From Rhodanobacteraceae bacterium (GTDB lineage Bacteria; Acidobacteriota; Terriglobia; Terriglobales; Acidobacteriaceae), in contig CAJCHN010000049.1 of the NCBI GenBank assembly GCA_903970285.1, forward strand, positions 1 to 64,000: DNA of 64,000 nucleotides, given 5' to 3'. Under the pieces are notes generated by a model that had not been told where the DNA came from, searched no databases, and was given only the letters and a program-made list of their open reading frames with translations. The translations under genes and the position numbers were made by a program. Below, in pieces: positions 60,966 to 64,000 of the stretch (positions are counted from its first letter, which is position 1; every line of letters starts with the position of its first letter).

Positions 60966-61952
60966 TTATCTGCCTGGCTGGGTTCCCAGAACCGTGGGGG
61001 CACAGGTCGCGGCCAGCTTGAAGAAGCGATTCGCTTTCGAGACATCGCGCAGAATCTGAGCTCGCAACGCCTCCGGCGAGGGCCAGCGCTGCTCCGCGCG
61101 CAGGTGGAGCAGGAACGTCAGTTCGAGCGGCGTGCTCTCGGTCAGCTCGATCTCCTGGAAGTTCAGCAGGTGGGTCTCGACGGTGAACGAATCGGCACCG
61201 AAAGTCGGGCGATTGCCCACGTTGGTGACCCCCTGAAAGGCCTTGGCGGCGGCACCTTCGCCAACGCGCAACATGGTGACGTACACACCGTTTGCGGGCA
61301 GCAGTTCGGGGTAAGGCGCGAGGTTGATGGTGGGCACGGTGTAGCGCGTGCCGAAGCCGCGTCCGGGGGCGGGACTCGATTGCACGGCGAACGGCCGCCC
61401 CAGCAGCGCCCGCGCCTGCGCGACCCGGCCTTCCGCGATGAGTCTACGAATGCGGCTTGAAGAGACTGGGCCGCCGCGCAAAACGAAGGGCGCATACGCG
61501 TGGGTGGTGAAGCCGAAGCGTTGCCCCAGGTCTTCAAGGCCATGGATGTCGACCGTCGCGCCGTAGCCGAAACGGAAGTTTTCGCCCTCGTGAACTTCCC
61601 GCACGCGCAGCGCGTCGGCAAGGATCTCCCGAGTGAACGCCTCGGCCGTAAGGCGGGAGAGCTGAGGCGTAAACGGCAGTACCACGGTCGCGTCCAGCCC
61701 GGTCGAGGCAAGCTGCTGGAGCTTGGGCTCGAGCGGCGTAATGAGGACGTGCGGAGCCTCCGGGCGCAACACCCGCACGGGGTGAGGATCGAAAGTCAGG
61801 GCAAGCGAAGGAAGTCCGAGTGCGCGCGCGCGCGAGTTAACCTGTTCAATGACCCAACGATGACCGCAATGGACCCCGTCGAAGTTGCCGATGGTGGCGA
61901 CGACGGGTCCGAGGCTCGAGGGAATGTCCTGGATCGCCCGAAAGATCTTCAT
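60966..61952 (-). CDS. ribF: Bifunctional riboflavin kinase / FAD synthetase
   Basis: 328 aa. N-terminal FAD synthetase with GNFDGVHCGHRWVI (HxGH-like nucleotide-binding signature) and EGENFRFGYG, then the flavokinase domain with GGPVSSSRIRRLIAEG, GRGFGTRYTVPTINL and GVTNVGNRPTFG, ending in VETHLLNF. Makes FMN and FAD from riboflavin. Starts 4 bp inside the upstream MBL-hydrolase gene (ATGA) and is convergent with the PBP, 17 bp apart. Confidence 0.96.
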   Translation of the reverse strand: MKIFRAIQDIPSSLGPVVATIGNFDGVHCGHRWVIEQVNSRARALGLPSLALTFDPHPVRVLRPEAPHVLITPLEPKLQQLASTGLDATVVLPFTPQLSRLTAEAFTREILADALRVREVHEGENFRFGYGATVDIHGLEDLGQRFGFTTHAYAPFVLRGGPVSSSRIRRLIAEGRVAQARALLGRPFAVQSSPAPGRGFGTRYTVPTINLAPYPELLPANGVYVTMLRVGEGAAAKAFQGVTNVGNRPTFGADSFTVETHLLNFQEIELTESTPLELTFLLHLRAEQRWPSPEALRAQILRDVSKANRFFKLAATCAPTVLGTQPGR

Positions 61953-62800
61953 GCGCCATGCTCTTGAGATGAACTGTGCGGGGAATCTGGAGCGATATCG
62001 AACTCCAGCTTCAGCCCGTCGTAGGCCAGGCGAACGTGCGGCGGCAGGATGGCCTCGGTCGCCGCGTGATCCAGATCGTGCGACATGTGGGTGAAGAAGG
62101 CCCGGCGCGGCTGCAGCAGCGAGACGTAGTCGACGGATTTGGCCAGGTGCGAGTGGCTGGGATGCGGTTCGGGACGAAGCGCATCGAGAATGAGGATATC
62201 CAGATCCTGAAGCAGTGGAAGACTTTCCGCGGGAATCTCGCTCATATCGGTGAGGTAGGCGGCGGAGCCAAAGCGGTAGCCGGTGATGCTCTCGCGTCCG
62301 TGAATGACCGGGATCCGCTGAAACACGGCGCCGAAGAGCGTGACCTCAGCGCCCGCTCCAGCCGGCAGGGGGAAGATCCGGACGCGGGCGCTGGTGGGAT
62401 AGCGGTCTTCGCTGCGGAAGGTGTATTGGAAGACCCGGCGGAGAACCGCCTCCGTCGGCTCGTCGGCGAACAGCGGCAGGGGTTCAGGGTTGCGAAATGA
62501 AAGCGGGCGCAGGTCGTCCATGCCGAGGATGTGATCGGCGTGATGGTGGGTGTAGAAGACTGCGTCTACGTGGGTAACGCGTTCGCGAATCGCCTGCGCG
62601 TGGAAGTCCGGGCCGGTGTCGATCAAGACCGAGTGGCCATTCCAGGCCAGGTGGATGGACGGGCGGGTGCGCCGGTTTCTGAAATCGGCACCAGAGGCGC
62701 CGGCAGGCGCGACCGCGGAACGGCAGACGGCGCATTCGCATCCCAGCGTCGGCACGCCCATGGAGGTGCCCGTTCCCAGGAAGGTGAGCGTGGCCTGCAT
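61949..62800 (-). CDS. MBL-fold metal-dependent hydrolase (PhnP-like)
   Basis: 283 aa. LGTGTSMGVPTLGCECAVCRS at the N-terminus (PhnP-type Cys pair), VLIDTGPDFHAQA, the metal motif YTHHHADHILGMDDLR (HxHxDH), VIHGRESITGYRF, YLTDMSEIP (Asp ligand) and THMSHDLDH with later His. Phosphodiesterase-like; PhnP hydrolyses cyclic phosphodiesters, but this branch is often simply annotated MBL fold. The ATG at 62800 is chosen over the open frame at 62887 because the LGTGTS strand should be near the start. Overlaps ribF by 4 bp. Confidence 0.9.
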   Translation of the reverse strand: MQATLTFLGTGTSMGVPTLGCECAVCRSAVAPAGASGADFRNRRTRPSIHLAWNGHSVLIDTGPDFHAQAIRERVTHVDAVFYTHHHADHILGMDDLRPLSFRNPEPLPLFADEPTEAVLRRVFQYTFRSEDRYPTSARVRIFPLPAGAGAEVTLFGAVFQRIPVIHGRESITGYRFGSAAYLTDMSEIPAESLPLLQDLDILILDALRPEPHPSHSHLAKSVDYVSLLQPRRAFFTHMSHDLDHAATEAILPPHVRLAYDGLKLEFDIAPDSPHSSSQEHGA

Positions 62801-62900
62801 GGTTTTGTGGGTCTCTCCCGTGGCTGTGACTCTGGCGAAGGGTTGGGGCGCGGCTCTCTCCAGGAGGGCGGGTGTCCTGCGGCGCACCCACTGGGGCGGT

Positions 62901-63563
62901 CTAGCGGACGATGCTCGGGCCCGGTTTTCCCCCGAACGGCGGGCCTGCCGGACCCGGAGCGGTGGGATTGCGCTGTTGCGCCGATCGCGCCAGGGCCTGG
63001 GTCATCTCGAGAAATGCCAGGCGGAGTTCGAAGAGCGCGCTTGACAGGATCGCGTCCTCGGACTGGGACAGGTTTCCCCGCGTCTTCTCCGCCAGGATGC
63101 CTAGCATATCGATGGAGGAGCGCGCGCCCATCAGGTCGATCTGGGGCTGCTCGCCCGGCTGCGCGCCGCCGCCAAGCTGCAGCACGGCCTGCATGTAGAC
63201 CGACTGGACAAGCGACTCGAACGTAAGGGCGGGCGGATGGTCCGCACCGGGATTGGCCGCGCGGATGGCCGTGTCGATCCGGTCTGCCGTGGCGTCGTAG
63301 GCCCGCCGGGATTGCTCCATCTGCTCTTCGGTGGGCGCGGCGGGAAGGTTTTCGTCTGCCGGCAACCCGGCTTCTTCGGGGGTCAAGGCTGACTCCGGCT
63401 CGTCCGCTGCGATGGGGGCATGAGCCGGCATCTCCACCACGTTCTGCGCAGATGCAGAGGACGTGGAGGCAGGTTCTGTGGTTTCTACAGACTCGCGGGG
63501 CTCACCGTCGGAGTTGAACTTGCGGCGATCCGTGATGACAAAGGGAAGCGGCTTTTCGGACAT
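62901..63563 (-). CDS. DUF1844 domain-containing protein
   Basis: 220 aa. The first 100 residues are acidic, Pro/Ala-rich and probably disordered. The DUF1844 core is LTFESLVQSVYMQAVLQLGG, QIDLMGARSSIDMLGILAEKTRGNLSQSEDAILSSALFELRLAFLEMTQAL, a good match to the family helices. DUF1844 proteins are small, widespread in Acidobacteria and related phyla, and their function is not known. Located between the MBL hydrolase and ygfZ on one strand. Confidence 0.88.
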   Translation of the reverse strand: MSEKPLPFVITDRRKFNSDGEPRESVETTEPASTSSASAQNVVEMPAHAPIAADEPESALTPEEAGLPADENLPAAPTEEQMEQSRRAYDATADRIDTAIRAANPGADHPPALTFESLVQSVYMQAVLQLGGGAQPGEQPQIDLMGARSSIDMLGILAEKTRGNLSQSEDAILSSALFELRLAFLEMTQALARSAQQRNPTAPGPAGPPFGGKPGPSIVR

Positions 63564-63603
63564 TTTCCTGTGCTCGATTCAGAGTACTGACGCGAAGAAT
63601 GGT

Positions 63604-64000
63604 TCAATCGTTAAGGTTTGCAAAGGGTAGAGTTGCCGGCGTGGCGGTCCCGCCGGCGTATTGAATGGCTGATCCGCGATCCAGCACCTCGCGGCGGATG
63701 TAGCCGAGGCCGAGCGTTACCTGGCAGCCTGGCAGTTCGATGGAGGCGGCGGAGGTAAGCTCACCGACTGGCTTGTCCGGAGCATCCTGAACAAACAGCG
63801 GCGTGCCTGACGGGGGGACAGAACCCTGCAACAGGAAGCCGGTGAAGGTTCGATGAACGTTGCCGCGGCTGCGAATGCGTTCGACAATCTCCTGCCCGAG
63901 ATAACAGCCCTTGGCGAAGTGCAGGGCGCGGGTCTGGGCCGTCTCCTGGGGCAAGTCGCGGTCGCGGATATCGACTCCGTAGCGCGGTGTGCCTTCCAAC
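63604..64000 (-). CDS. ygfZ: Folate-binding protein YgfZ (5' part outside window)
   Basis: Only the C-terminal 131 or so codons are in the window. The signature KGCYLGQEIVERIRSRGNVHRTF is characteristic of YgfZ/CAF17 (KGC[FY]xGQE), which helps tetrahydrofolate-dependent repair or assembly of iron-sulfur enzymes. Preceded by ETAQTRALHFA and followed by the beta-barrel domain GELTSAASI, GLGYIRREVLDRGSAI. It is related to GcvT but has the YgfZ Cys motif. The frame stays open to the right edge. Confidence 0.93.
   Translation of the reverse strand, partial: LEGTPRYGVDIRDRDLPQETAQTRALHFAKGCYLGQEIVERIRSRGNVHRTFTGFLLQGSVPPSGTPLFVQDAPDKPVGELTSAASIELPGCQVTLGLGYIRREVLDRGSAIQYAGGTATPATLPFANLND

Noticed and set aside
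1-64000. tRNA, rRNA, tmRNA, CRISPR arrays, insertion sequences, prophage
   Set aside because: No cloverleaf-like T-loop signatures, no regular direct-repeat/spacer arrays and no transposase, integrase or phage structural proteins were seen on either strand.

Overview
The window is a 64 kb stretch of a GC-rich (about 62 %) bacterial chromosome, densely packed with housekeeping and envelope genes. Gene content and style point to Acidobacteriota, class Terriglobia (Acidobacteriaceae-like): paired GspG-like pseudopilins next to a secretin with a C-terminal cohesin-like domain, a BNR-propeller gene coupled to a MoaD/ThiS-like gene, a DUF1844 protein, a GH57 alpha-glucan enzyme and an HspR-type MerR regulator. 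The taxonomic call is inference from gene families, not from a marker gene; there is no rRNA. I saw no tRNA, rRNA, CRISPR array, transposase, integrase or phage gene.

Layout. 1-5 kb (minus): start of an M48 metalloprotease and an overlapping operon of a secretin plus two pseudopilins. 5-7.5 kb (plus): smpB and pepA. 7.6-13.7 kb: DJ-1/PfpI protein, zinc alcohol dehydrogenase, Tat-type lactonase with a coupled small protein, BNR propeller with a coupled MoaD/ThiS-like protein, HAD phosphatase. 13.8-20.9 kb: large PLP-dependent Orn/Lys/Arg decarboxylase flanked on both sides by short tandem repeats, a polytopic membrane protein, GH130 enzyme, MFS transporter of the phosphate symporter type, DinB protein. 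21-25.8 kb: glmM-xseA-response regulator, then an ion-channel-like protein. 25.8-33.3 kb: SDR oxidoreductase, hspR, GT2/GT21 glycosyltransferase, MetX-like hydrolase, membrane protein, mnmA, DUF948-like and YtxH stress-type proteins. 33.7-41.8 kb (plus): BON lipoprotein, GH57 enzyme, UbiA-like membrane protein plus methyltransferase, M1 peptidase plus membrane protein. 41.9-47.8 kb (minus): dnaK, two hypothetical genes, a Nei-type glycosylase, a higBA toxin-antitoxin pair, dnaJ. 48.9-56.9 kb (minus): second pilus/secretion locus (pilC, pilB, pilM, pilN, pilO, PilP/GspC-like, Gly/Ser-rich pseudopilin). 57-64 kb: S41-family protein lacking its catalytic dyad followed by a class A PBP, then ribF, MBL hydrolase, DUF1844 protein and the 3' part of ygfZ.

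How the parts work together. The two pilus/secretion loci (1.4-5.0 kb and 48.9-56.9 kb) complement each other: one supplies the outer-membrane secretin and two pseudopilins, the other the ATPase, platform protein, alignment complex and an unusual pseudopilin. They most likely form one type IV pilus/type II secretion-like machine. A 43-bp repeat (36/43 identical) lies just beyond the terminal pseudopilin gene of each locus. dnaK has a near-consensus promoter whose -10 box is overlapped by a 7-bp inverted repeat, a candidate site for a heat-shock repressor such as the HspR encoded 20 kb away. The most unusual items are the cohesin-bearing secretin and split machine, the dead S41 protein beside a PBP, the BNR/sulfur-carrier-like pair, and the repeat shared by the two pilus loci.
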